From NCBI GenBank assembly GCA_003156495.1, contig PMHC01000076.1, positions 11,825-19,595 of the forward strand: a stretch of 7,771 nt of DNA. Direction: 5' to 3'. This stretch comes from Acidobacteriaceae bacterium. Its GTDB lineage: Bacteria > Acidobacteriota > Terriglobia > Terriglobales > Acidobacteriaceae. The notes beneath the pieces are model-generated. The model made no database searches, was not told the DNA's origin, and was given only the letters and a program-made list of their open reading frames with translations. Below are positions 1 through 6,944 of this stretch, in pieces. Position 1 is the stretch's first letter. Each line of letters starts with the position of its first letter. Made by a program: the position numbers and the translations under genes.

Positions 1-591
1 TCGCGTCCCCTTACGCGCCATCTCATAGTTCTGCTTGGAACTCTGATACGCGGCTTCGAACTTATGAAAATCATTGGCGTCCAGGCTCTTGCGATCATAA
101 AGAAACTTCATTCGCTGGTACTCGTCCTGCGCCCGCTCCAATGCAATCCGGGCCTGCTCCAACTCTTCAGGACGTAACCCGTTTTGCGCCTTGCTCTGGG
201 TCGCGCGTGCCGCATCCGCCACGCCCAACGCAGCCTCATAGCCATGCCTGTAATCCGTCGCATCCAGCTCGGCAAGAATTTGGCCTTTCACCACATGCTG
301 GCCCTCCTCAACGTACACGCGCTTGACTCGGCCGCTTACCTCAAAAGCTGTCATTGCCGTTGCGTTGGCTTCTACGCTGCCGCTGGCGGATACAGAGACG
401 AGTTGCTGAAGCTGATCGGGCACGCGCACCTTGATCGGAACCGGTTGATCGGCAACGACTGACGGTTTGGAGTGGCAGGAAGACAACGTCATCGGCGGCA
501 TCACGCTCAAGACACATAAGACAAACTTTCCGCCTGCGCGGAATAGCCAGAAAGCGCGCGTTTCGCCGGAATGGCTCACGGAGGATCGCAT
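1..591 (-). CDS. RND-family efflux periplasmic adaptor (membrane fusion protein), lipoprotein, N-terminal part
   Basis: This is the N-terminal 197 residues of a periplasmic adaptor; the rest lies beyond the left edge. In this family the adaptor links an inner-membrane RND pump to an outer-membrane channel in tripartite export of drugs or toxic compounds. A hydrophobic stretch near residues 23-36 ends in the lipobox LSSC with Cys39, so it should be a lipid-anchored, AcrA-like protein. Residues 83-115 (FEVSGRVKRVYVEEGQ..., then LAELDATDY) form the first half of the biotinyl-lipoyl-like domain. From about 116 a charged, Ala/Gln/Glu-rich helical segment (PEELEQARIALERAQDEYQ) begins the alpha-helical hairpin. 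ATG at 591 is the first start after an in-frame TAA; no strong Shine-Dalgarno sequence precedes it. A candidate operator lies 15 bp upstream, and a TetR regulator is encoded nearby. The cognate pump would be expected just outside the window. Family assignment is firm; the substrate is unknown. Confidence 0.88.
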   Translation of the reverse strand, partial: MRSSVSHSGETRAFWLFRAGGKFVLCVLSVMPPMTLSSCHSKPSVVADQPVPIKVRVPDQLQQLVSVSASGSVEANATAMTAFEVSGRVKRVYVEEGQHVVKGQILAELDATDYRHGYEAALGVADAARATQSKAQNGLRPEELEQARIALERAQDEYQRMKFLYDRKSLDANDFHKFEAAYQSSKQNYEMARKGTR

Positions 592-605
592 AAAAATACA
601 TTACC

Positions 606-635
606 ACACTCAGATACGTTACTGCATCTGAGTGT
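606..635. promoter_or_regulatory. Perfect 10-bp inverted repeat, candidate TetR operator
   Basis: The left arm ACACTCAGAT (606-615) and right arm ATCTGAGTGT (626-635) are exact reverse complements around a 10-bp spacer (616-625). It lies between the divergent adaptor gene (start 591) and the secreted-protein gene (start 730), whose downstream neighbour encodes a TetR-family repressor. Inverted repeats of this overall size are typical binding sites for TetR dimers at efflux loci. The site would block leftward transcription close to the adaptor start codon, and it overlaps a possible rightward promoter. The symmetry is seen directly; operator function is inferred. Confidence 0.65.
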
Positions 636-648
636 ATATTCGTATTAT
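619..648 (+). promoter_or_regulatory. Possible rightward sigma70-type promoter overlapping the operator
   Basis: TTACTG (619-624) and TATTAT (643-648), separated by 18 bp, resemble weak -35 and -10 elements reading towards the gene at 730. The right arm of the inverted repeat falls in the spacer, so a bound repressor would occlude it. The match to consensus is modest. On the opposite strand I see no clean -35/-10 pair; a GATAAT-like box at about 644-649 is the best leftward -10 candidate. Confidence 0.28.
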
Positions 649-729
649 CGGCACAAGGCGGAGCATGGCTCGCGCACCGCACCCCATCTCACTGAAATTC
701 ACACATAATAAAGAGGATGTACACCTTCT

Positions 730-1581
730 ATGGAACAGGTCACCAAAGTACCCCATCATTCCTTGCAGGCATTTCCCTCATGGCTTGGCAGCGGAATCTC
801 CGCGCTTCTGGTGCTTTACGGCGTCATTGGCGTCGCGCAAAGTGGCGCCGCGCAGCAGCCGGACGTGTTGCCTGATGCGCCGCAACAGAAAAGTATTCAA
901 CTGCCGCTTCACCCCGCCGAATCGTCTTCTTCTAACAGCGCCCTTCCAGACAACCCGCTTCCTTCCTCTCCGGCGCGTCTTGAAGACAAGATCGATTTTC
1001 AGCCATTGAATAAAAAGCAAAAAATTGTTTTTGCCACCGACAATGCCTTCGGAATTCCCTCTCTGTTTTTTGCGGCGGCTGGGGCGGGGGTGAATCAGGC
1101 GCAAAAGTTGTATCCGGAATTCGATCAGGGCGCGCCAGGATATGCGCGCTACTATTGGCACTCTTTTGCGGATCAGGCAGTCGATTCCTATGCGGTCAAC
1201 TTTCTTCTTCCTGTCATATTGCGCCAGGATCCCCGTTACCATCCGCTCCGTCAGGGAGGCGTCTGGAAGAGAACCGCATATTCCTTCAGCCGTCTTCTAG
1301 TCACACATTCCGATTCCGGCGCTACTGAATTCAACACCTCGCAAGTGCTCGGCTCGGGTGTGGCCGCCAGTATTTCATCGCTGTATTATCCGCAACGGGA
1401 TAGAACAGCCTCTCTAGTCGGGCAGAGATGGTTTAGCAACATGGCTGGGGACGGACTGTTAATGATGCTCAATGAATTTACGCCTGATGCTGGTCGAGCC
1501 ATGAAATATCTCGCCCAAAAAATACCTTACTGCTCGGCCATCAGGAATCGGGATAAGAGTACAAGGCACAGAACAGATTGA
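730..1581 (+). CDS. Secreted, probable outer-membrane protein of unknown function
   Basis: I do not recognise a characterised family. The 283-residue product starts with a signal-like hydrophobic stretch (about 17-40, ending near AQSGAAQ). A low-complexity Pro/Ser/Gln-rich linker follows (about 41-85) and includes an LPDAP segment. The rest looks like a compact membrane-associated domain: Gly/Ala-rich 105-121, NFLLPVILRQDPRY (157-170), YSFSRLLVTHSDSG (184-197), FNTSQVLGSGVAASIS (201-216) and YYPQRDR (219-225). My impression is that such blocks recur in uncharacterised exported proteins of Acidobacteriota. The C-terminal 25 or so residues are basic and look like an extension. A possible Shine-Dalgarno (AGAGGA, 712-717) sits 12 bp before the ATG, rather far. 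Its position between an efflux adaptor and a TetR gene suggests an envelope role linked to export or stress, but this is inference from context. Confidence 0.8.
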   Translation: MEQVTKVPHHSLQAFPSWLGSGISALLVLYGVIGVAQSGAAQQPDVLPDAPQQKSIQLPLHPAESSSSNSALPDNPLPSSPARLEDKIDFQPLNKKQKIVFATDNAFGIPSLFFAAAGAGVNQAQKLYPEFDQGAPGYARYYWHSFADQAVDSYAVNFLLPVILRQDPRYHPLRQGGVWKRTAYSFSRLLVTHSDSGATEFNTSQVLGSGVAASISSLYYPQRDRTASLVGQRWFSNMAGDGLLMMLNEFTPDAGRAMKYLAQKIPYCSAIRNRDKSTRHRTD

Positions 1582-1610
1582 TTCAGCGCAGGTTATTGGG
1601 AATTTTGTCC

Positions 1611-1616
1611 TATAAT
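1611..1616 (+). promoter_or_regulatory. Consensus -10-like TATAAT overlapping the upstream tetR start codon
   Basis: An exact TATAAT overlaps the ATG at 1615. If it works as a -10 box, transcription would begin near 1622 and the real start would be the ATG at 1627, giving an almost leaderless mRNA. No convincing -35 element is seen at 16-18 bp spacing, and an exact hexamer can arise by chance in AT-rich spacer DNA. Confidence 0.25.
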
Positions 1617-2259
1617 GATTAAGCTCATGAAGAAGAGACTTACAAGGCAGGAAAGTCGGGCGCAGACGCGGGAAAAGCTGTTGGAAGCGGCGGCTAAGAT
1701 TATTGCCCGTCATGGACTTGCAGGCACGTCGATCGAGGACATTGCCGAGACCGCGGGCTTCAGCCGCGGGGCCTTCCATGCCAACTTCAAAAGCAAAGAC
1801 GAGCTATTTCTGACTCTGGTGGAAAAGCAGATGAAGGCAACCATCTTTGAAATTGATGAGTTGCATGCCGTTACAGATTCCGTTGAAGAAAAGCTGCAAA
1901 ACCTGCGCACCGTCTATCCACGCTATACCGGTTCTGACAGGGATACGTTTCTCCTCATTACAGAAGCTCAAATGTATGCGCTGAGAAATCCACGCTTTGG
2001 CAAAAAGCTGCGCGCGCTGTTCAGCACAATCTACGATGATCTGATTCAGTCCGTTGAGCGCCTCCAGGAACAGATGGGCTGCAAGGATCCTGTTTACGCC
2101 AAGCAGTTAGTGCTGATCGGATTCGGACTCAGCCACGGTCTGATTCTCCATAACCTTATGGATCCGGAACGGTATCCTGACAGCATGGTTTCTGACAGCA
2201 TGAGACTGGTCTTCGATAAGATCTTTTCGCTGGAAGAAATGAGCTTGGGTATTCATTAA
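1615..2259 (+). CDS. TetR/AcrR-family transcriptional regulator
   Basis: This is a 214-residue protein of normal TetR-family length. The N-terminal DNA-binding domain is clear: helix 1 (QTREKLLEAAAKIIARHG, about 17-34), then the helix-turn-helix TSIEDIAETAGFSRGAFHANF (38-58) and the trailing KSKDELF (59-65). Residues 66-214 form the divergent helical ligand-binding and dimerisation domain, which does not reveal the inducer. Members usually repress efflux genes and release DNA on binding a small molecule. It lies 33 bp downstream of the secreted-protein gene, on the same strand, so the two are probably co-transcribed. The likely target is the inverted repeat at 606-635. Two starts are possible, ATG 1615 and ATG 1627 (MKKRLTRQESRAQ); neither has a good Shine-Dalgarno sequence, and the shorter form, 210 residues, is equally plausible. 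Confidence 0.93.
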   Translation: MIKLMKKRLTRQESRAQTREKLLEAAAKIIARHGLAGTSIEDIAETAGFSRGAFHANFKSKDELFLTLVEKQMKATIFEIDELHAVTDSVEEKLQNLRTVYPRYTGSDRDTFLLITEAQMYALRNPRFGKKLRALFSTIYDDLIQSVERLQEQMGCKDPVYAKQLVLIGFGLSHGLILHNLMDPERYPDSMVSDSMRLVFDKIFSLEEMSLGIH

Positions 2260-2403
2260 ACCTGAATGAGCCATCGAAAGACGATCAGCGCAAGATGCCA
2301 TTTTGCTGGTCGTGGATTTGGTAACAACGAGTCTTGGGGATGTATCAGAGGCGCCCGACAATGATATTCAGAAACGATGCAGTCGAGTTGCATATCTTTT
2401 TAC

Positions 2404-2427
2404 GCGGTCTCTCTGTCGGGAGACCGC
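2404..2427. terminator. Strong hairpin between convergent genes, possible bidirectional terminator
   Basis: A 10-bp stem (GCGGTCTCTC with GGGAGACCGC, one T-G wobble) closes a TGTC tetraloop. It lies 145 bp past the tetR stop and 84 bp past the end of the convergent flavodoxin gene, where a shared terminator would be expected. Neither strand has a proper U-tract after the stem, so intrinsic termination is uncertain. The rest of the 2260-2510 gap shows no gene or other element I can support. Confidence 0.4.
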
Positions 2428-2510
2428 AATTTACCCGATTGCCTTAGTTGGTTTGTTGCACATCATTCAATTGCTGCACTTTGCTGTGGCGGTTAGGACT
2501 CAAACACAGG

Positions 2511-3092
2511 TCAAGCCTTGTCGAATACTTCCTTGCCAAAGGCCATACATTCAAAACGCTTCAGGTTGTCATATTCGCCAGCGCTTTTCAATAACTTTCG
2601 AAGATCGGGTTCCAACAAAATTGGAGTGACTCTACCAAGAAAAACGTGCGCTGGTACGCCCGTCGCGCCCGTAAGCGGCTCCAACTGATCTGTAATATGC
2701 AATTTGACCGTTGCCTGCGTTGGCGGTTGCTGCAGATTGCCGCATACAGCAAACAGACCTCTGATTTTACTTTTCAGTAAAGATCTGTTCGCTTCGAGAT
2801 ACAGCTTGATTTCGGGACTAATTTTGGCCATACGAATGGACGATCCGACGACGACATGATCGTACTGCCGTAAATCGGGGTTTTCACGCACGTCAAATAC
2901 ATCGGCAATGCCGCCCATGCCCTCTGAGATCCAAACAGCGGCATCTCGGGACGATCCGCACCAAGAAGCATAAAGCAGTGCCCACTTTTTGTCTGAAGCT
3001 TTCGGATAATACTTCAACGCATTGGCTTTGTTCGAAGCGGCCAGCATACCCGCGCCGGCCAAGCTCATTCCAAGAAAAGTTCTTCTTTCCAT
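2511..3092 (-). CDS. Exported flavodoxin-like protein (HemG/flavodoxin-domain type) with Tat signal
   Basis: The 193-residue protein has a flavodoxin-type fold. MERRTFLG followed by a hydrophobic stretch and ANA (23-25) resembles a Tat signal with cleavage near residue 25; Tat export suits a protein that binds its cofactor before export. From about 37 the first strand WALLYAS leads into SWCGSSRDAA (43-52), in the place of the FMN phosphate-binding loop. YDHVVVGSSIRM (77-88) matches the corresponding HemG-type flavodoxin segment, and GLFAVCGNL (112-120) fits the next core strand. HemG-type enzymes transfer electrons to quinones and oxidise protoporphyrinogen; that activity is not shown here. 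The start at 3092 is well supported by AGGAG (3100-3104), 7 bp upstream. An upstream in-frame extension to 3248 would overlap the receptor gene and is rejected. The gene follows the TonB receptor by 43 bp, which suggests co-transcription. Confidence 0.82.
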   Translation of the reverse strand: MERRTFLGMSLAGAGMLAASNKANALKYYPKASDKKWALLYASWCGSSRDAAVWISEGMGGIADVFDVRENPDLRQYDHVVVGSSIRMAKISPEIKLYLEANRSLLKSKIRGLFAVCGNLQQPPTQATVKLHITDQLEPLTGATGVPAHVFLGRVTPILLEPDLRKLLKSAGEYDNLKRFECMAFGKEVFDKA

Positions 3093-3099
3093 TGCACAA

Positions 3100-3104
3100 C
3101 TCCT
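3100..3104 (-). promoter_or_regulatory. Shine-Dalgarno sequence fixing the flavodoxin-like start
   Basis: AGGAG on the minus strand, 7 bp before ATG 3092. It decides between this start and a longer in-frame reading that would remove the Tat signal from the N-terminus. Confidence 0.8.
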
Positions 3105-3135
3105 GTATGATCTGTGTTTCATAACTCTACAATCT

Positions 3136-5997
3136 TTAAAAATGCAGATGAGCGGAGAACTGTAACATACGCGGCGAATAAGATAACGAGGTATTATCCG
3201 CGGGTTGCCCAAAGCTCGGAGATTCGATGTACGTGGTGTACGTGCCATAGTTCGAGTGGTTAAGCAGGTTGAAAGCCTCCACCTGCAAGGTTAGACGATA
3301 CTTGTTATGAAGCGTGATATCCTTCGCGAAATTGGAATCGACACGATGTACCGGACGGCCGACGAAACTATTCGCATCCACAATGTCGAAACCGGATTTG
3401 GTATCGAGGTGGTTGTGAGCCGGGTTATTGTAAGTGGTCTCTGTTTTCCCTGTGCAGACAGGATTGGTTGCGTCTGAACCGCAGAAAGTACGGTTGAGGG
3501 TATTCAGAATATTAAGCGGATCCTGGATTGAAAACACATACTGATTCGATCCGGAGCCATAATTGTAAAGCACGCCCAAACGCAGCCCATACCGCCACTG
3601 ATAGTTGCCATTGGCGCGAATGGTGTGCAGTTGATTGTCAATGCTGTTGCCCCATCCGTCGCTGTAATTAAACGGGTTGTTTGCGTAGAAGTAAGGACCA
3701 TAGTCATCGTTATCCTTCTCTCGCGCCAGGGTGTAAGCAACTGAACCACGTAAACCGCGAACAAGTTGTTTTTGTACGCTGACAAGCAAGGCGTCATAAA
3801 TGGCTCCTACCTGTCGCGGAGTCGTAAAGGTTTTAATGTTGGTGTACTCGGAATACGGGCGCCCGTATATCGTCGGATCCTTGGGGAAGCCTGTCGTGGA
3901 ATCATAGTAGACATTGGCGTCGTTGCGAATCCAGTTATGGTGGGTGCGATTGTGGAGATAGTCCGCCGAAACGCTGACATGGCCCGGCAGTTCGCCCTGT
4001 GCGCCCACGGATAACTCCGCCGTCCAGGGCGTAACCACATCAGACGCCATCACCTGAATGGCTTGCGTATAAGCCTGCGGGTTGGCCAGAATCTGCGCCG
4101 ATGAAGCGCCGTTAAACGGATGCAGAAGATTCGTCTGTGCTCCAGACGAGGCAATAACCTCCGTCTGGCCATTAAACATCGCTGTATCCTGAATCATATT
4201 CGTCGGAATTTCCGAGAAGTAGATACCTGCGCCGCCGCGGATTACAAAGTTTTTATTGCTAAGTGGACTCCATACAAATCCCACTCGGGGCGCGAAATTA
4301 TTGTTATCCCCTCCAGAGGGCAGCTGCACGCCCGTTGTAAGTTTGACATGAGGATCAAATATTCCCAGATCGTTATCGTAGCGAAGCCCCAGGTTGACGG
4401 TAAAGTTTCTAAACACCTTCCAGTCATCCTGTACCCACGCGCCAAATGCATTAAACGGGAATCCGGCTCCGACAGGTCCAAATCTCTGAACATAACTCGT
4501 AGTCAATGCGCTCAGACTATTCCAGTCCCATGTTGACGTGTCAAACAGGTTGGGAAATAAAGCCGGGAAGCTGGTGGAAGAAGTTTGTGCCAATGTCGCG
4601 ACACCACGGCTTTCCATACCGAAGGAACCGTGCAAAAGCTGATGCAGGAATTCTCCGCCGAACCTCAGATTGTGCTTGCCGTAGACCTCATAGATATCGT
4701 CACGGATATTCCAGACATCCTGATTGATATTTTCAGGAGTATCCTGATTGCCACCAATCGTGGTTCCGGTGAAATCTAGTTCCATGCTGGCTAGGGTCGG
4801 ATTGCTTTTGGTTTCGTTATGTGTAAAGCCTACCCGGGCTTCGTTCACAAAATGGGTTCCACGCGAAGCCGTGTAAGTCAGCAAGGAGCCGTAATTGTTT
4901 TTGTTGGTGCTATAGGCAGTCGTTGGGTTATCCGTACTGTTTATGGTGTAATACGGAGTGCTGGTGGTATAGGCCGAAGAGCGCAGCGAAAAATGGTCTC
5001 TGGGCGTTAGCGCATAATCAAAGCGCGCCAAAAACTCATCGTTGGTCTCATTGTTGGAGTGTGTATAGGTTGGGTAGACAGAACTGAAGCCATATGGCGT
5101 TAACACAACCGTATTGGGTTGGTATTCACCTTCATACGAACCGAAGTAAAACAGCTTGTCTTTACGAATTGGTCCACCAAATGTTCCGCCATACTGACTG
5201 TCCGAGTAAGTAAGAACCTTCTTTTCGAAGTTGTCCGCGGCATTGAAAACATTGTTACGGAAATATCCGAAGGCGCTACCGTGATTGCTGTTTGATCCGG
5301 CTTTGGTCTGCACATTGATCTGCAATCCTGTAGAGCGTCCCTGGGTTGTATCGAAGCGGTTAGTAATTACCTGAAACTCCGAAATGGCGTCGCGACTGAA
5401 ACGCGGCTGCGCATAACCGCTGGAGTAAGAGTAGTTCTGCGTGACCTGCTGTCCATCCACATTGATCTGAAAGCCTGTGATCTCGCTTGAAGGCAGCGGC
5501 GATTCATCCACGGCATTAACGCGTACGCCTGGGACCAAGGATGTTAGCTGCAGCCAGTTACGGCCATTTAGCGGCGTTTGAGCGGCCGTTTCCGGATCAA
5601 CCTGACCGCCGACAGCAGACGATACTGTATCCACCATGGTGGCCTGCGCTGTCACTTCCACTTCTGTAACTAGTGAAGCGGGTTTAAGCCTGAAGTCCAG
5701 TTCCAAACTTTTGCCCACCAGAATTTCCAACTTTGACTGAGCTGAAGAAAACCCTTTAGCATCGACGCGAACCACATATGTATCGCCGGTCAGCGCCGGG
5801 AACTGGTACGATCCGGAGTTATCGGTAACAGACAGATAAATCGTGCCCCCATTCACAGATTGCGCGTGCACCGATGCAGATTGGATCGCGGCGTCTGTCG
5901 TATCCGCAATCCTGCCATAGATAGCCGTCTGCTGTGCATGAGACATGCCCGCCGCAATCACAAAGGTCATCAATAATACAGAAAGCCGTGTTTTCAT
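3136..5997 (-). CDS. TonB-dependent outer-membrane receptor with carboxypeptidase-regulatory-like domain (Oar-type)
   Basis: The 953-residue protein is an energised outer-membrane importer of a type greatly expanded in Acidobacteriota. Residues 1-21 form a signal peptide ending SHA. Residues about 24-105 form a carboxypeptidase-regulatory-like beta-sandwich (IYGRIADTTDAAIQSASV, DNSGSYQFPAL, VDAKGF). VTEVEVTAQA (110-119) leads into a plug domain containing TPLNGRNWLQLTSLVPG (141-157) and further Oar-like plug sequence (GFQINVDGQQV, RFSRDAISEFQVITNRFD). The remainder is a Tyr/Asn/Gly-rich beta-barrel, including RVGFVWSP and GLRYDNDLG, ending in the terminal Phe of LQFSAHLHF expected for barrel assembly. 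The start at 5997 is chosen because AGGAGAGGA lies about 11 bp upstream and the signal peptide begins there; an in-frame ATG at 6051 lacks a ribosome site and would add 18 polar residues. The substrate is unknown. The gene appears intact. Confidence 0.95.
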   Translation of the reverse strand: MKTRLSVLLMTFVIAAGMSHAQQTAIYGRIADTTDAAIQSASVHAQSVNGGTIYLSVTDNSGSYQFPALTGDTYVVRVDAKGFSSAQSKLEILVGKSLELDFRLKPASLVTEVEVTAQATMVDTVSSAVGGQVDPETAAQTPLNGRNWLQLTSLVPGVRVNAVDESPLPSSEITGFQINVDGQQVTQNYSYSSGYAQPRFSRDAISEFQVITNRFDTTQGRSTGLQINVQTKAGSNSNHGSAFGYFRNNVFNAADNFEKKVLTYSDSQYGGTFGGPIRKDKLFYFGSYEGEYQPNTVVLTPYGFSSVYPTYTHSNNETNDEFLARFDYALTPRDHFSLRSSAYTTSTPYYTINSTDNPTTAYSTNKNNYGSLLTYTASRGTHFVNEARVGFTHNETKSNPTLASMELDFTGTTIGGNQDTPENINQDVWNIRDDIYEVYGKHNLRFGGEFLHQLLHGSFGMESRGVATLAQTSSTSFPALFPNLFDTSTWDWNSLSALTTSYVQRFGPVGAGFPFNAFGAWVQDDWKVFRNFTVNLGLRYDNDLGIFDPHVKLTTGVQLPSGGDNNNFAPRVGFVWSPLSNKNFVIRGGAGIYFSEIPTNMIQDTAMFNGQTEVIASSGAQTNLLHPFNGASSAQILANPQAYTQAIQVMASDVVTPWTAELSVGAQGELPGHVSVSADYLHNRTHHNWIRNDANVYYDSTTGFPKDPTIYGRPYSEYTNIKTFTTPRQVGAIYDALLVSVQKQLVRGLRGSVAYTLAREKDNDDYGPYFYANNPFNYSDGWGNSIDNQLHTIRANGNYQWRYGLRLGVLYNYGSGSNQYVFSIQDPLNILNTLNRTFCGSDATNPVCTGKTETTYNNPAHNHLDTKSGFDIVDANSFVGRPVHRVDSNFAKDITLHNKYRLTLQVEAFNLLNHSNYGTYTTYIESPSFGQPADNTSLSYSPRMLQFSAHLHF

Positions 5998-6083
5998 CTT
6001 ATTTTTAGTCCTCTCCTGGGAGTCATCTAAAGACAACAAGATCCTGTTCATTCTGCGATGAAAGTCCGATTCCAGTAGGATGT

Positions 6084-6099
6084 GACCTAGGTCGCTAGG
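6084..6099. promoter_or_regulatory. Short palindromes upstream of the TonB receptor
   Basis: GACCTAGGTC (6084-6093) is a perfect 10-bp palindrome that overlaps a second inverted repeat, CCTAG-GTCG-CTAGG (6086-6099). They lie about 90 bp before the receptor start in a 219-bp spacer that also separates it from the upstream small secreted protein. This position would suit an operator for a receptor promoter. I see no good -35/-10 pair nearby, and palindromes this short occur by chance. Confidence 0.25.
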
Positions 6100-6216
6100 A
6101 ATAGCCCAAAGGATCTACGCGGTTGTAGCCGCTAAGAGACAGTTTTTCTCTGCCCCTGACTTTCACCACAGGATGCTGGAAGTACCTAAAGGGAAATTGC
6201 TAAACCTATGCGATTA

Positions 6217-6723
6217 CTATTCGGCCCCGGCGTGAGGATCGATTTGATAGATCGGCAAATCCCAATGGTTTATTGTTAGTTCCCAGCGATGGTTCTCTTC
6301 TTTGATATACGTTTCATCGTTTCCGAATAGGCTGCTCTCTACAGGCAGAGCCTGCAAGAATGAAGTGATGTTCTTGTAAGTAATCTCGATTCGAAAATCC
6401 CAGCGTGAATCTTCACTTGTATGCAACCCCGGGCCAAACACCTTGTAATCGGTGACGTAACCAAGTTCCTTTTCTTTATCCAGAGTCGCGATCTGATACT
6501 TCTTAAATATTTGCCACCATTCGTGTTTGTAGCCGTATTTAATGCGGTAAACCCATTCAACTTGATATGGCGCGTCTAAACCAAACGGTGATGCTGTGGC
6601 CGTAGCAGGAGGTGGTGTTTTTGGTGCCGGTTGTTGAGCATGTACCAGCGAAAGCCCCTGAAACAACACCAGGACAGCAGTTACCGTAAGCAACGACCGA
6701 AGAGAAGTGCGGAATTTGTTCAT
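6217..6723 (-). CDS. Small secreted protein of unknown function, possible NIPSNAP/Dabb-like alpha-beta fold
   Basis: The product is 168 residues. Residues 1-29 form a signal peptide (MNKFRTSLRS, a hydrophobic core, then VHA before QQ). A Pro/Ala/Thr linker (about 30-46) precedes one compact domain. It starts with a strand, YQVEWVYRIKYGY (53-65), then a helix HEWWQIFKKYQIATLDKEKELG (67-88), a strand YVTDYKVFGPG, and a strand WDFRIEITYKNI (108-119). This order resembles one repeat of dimeric alpha-beta barrel proteins of the NIPSNAP/Dabb type. I judge that by eye only and do not recognise the family. No lipobox or catalytic motif is evident. The start at 6723 has AAAGG (6733-6737) 9 bp upstream; the frame stays open to 6852 but that extension would bury the signal peptide. 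It lies upstream of and codirectional with the TonB receptor. Confidence 0.8.
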   Translation of the reverse strand: MNKFRTSLRSLLTVTAVLVLFQGLSLVHAQQPAPKTPPPATATASPFGLDAPYQVEWVYRIKYGYKHEWWQIFKKYQIATLDKEKELGYVTDYKVFGPGLHTSEDSRWDFRIEITYKNITSFLQALPVESSLFGNDETYIKEENHRWELTINHWDLPIYQIDPHAGAE

Positions 6724-6944
6724 GACAAAAAACCTTTCTGGCCAGGTTGGCCATGTGCGTAGTAGCTGGCGAACCTCTGCATATCCCGCCGTTTTATGGC
6801 GCAGCAAAGGATAAGAGTTGGGCATGTCGTTCCACGTGATTTCATCGACCAATAGCCGAGAGTCTCATCTGGAAGGCACAATGCGCGCACTATCCGGACG
6901 CATATGGAACTACTTGTGAAAAGGATTAAAAAGGTAAGGACAAA

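Noticed and set aside
341..682. 113-residue minus-strand reading frame over the adaptor start and operator
   Set aside because: It overlaps the adaptor in another frame; the adaptor frame shows a lipobox and lipoyl-domain motifs, this one only Arg/Ser-rich sequence without domain features.
2303..2629. 108-residue plus-strand reading frame in the tetR/flavodoxin gap
   Set aside because: No ribosome site, no recognisable domain, and its 3' third is antisense to the well-supported flavodoxin-like gene.
3093..3248. In-frame N-terminal extension of the flavodoxin-like protein
   Set aside because: It would overlap the receptor C-terminus and place the Tat signal internally; AGGAG before ATG 3092 gives a better start.
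4120..4536. 138-residue plus-strand reading frame inside the TonB receptor
   Set aside because: Antisense to a clear barrel-coding region, with no family features; similar shadows elsewhere in the receptor were also dropped.
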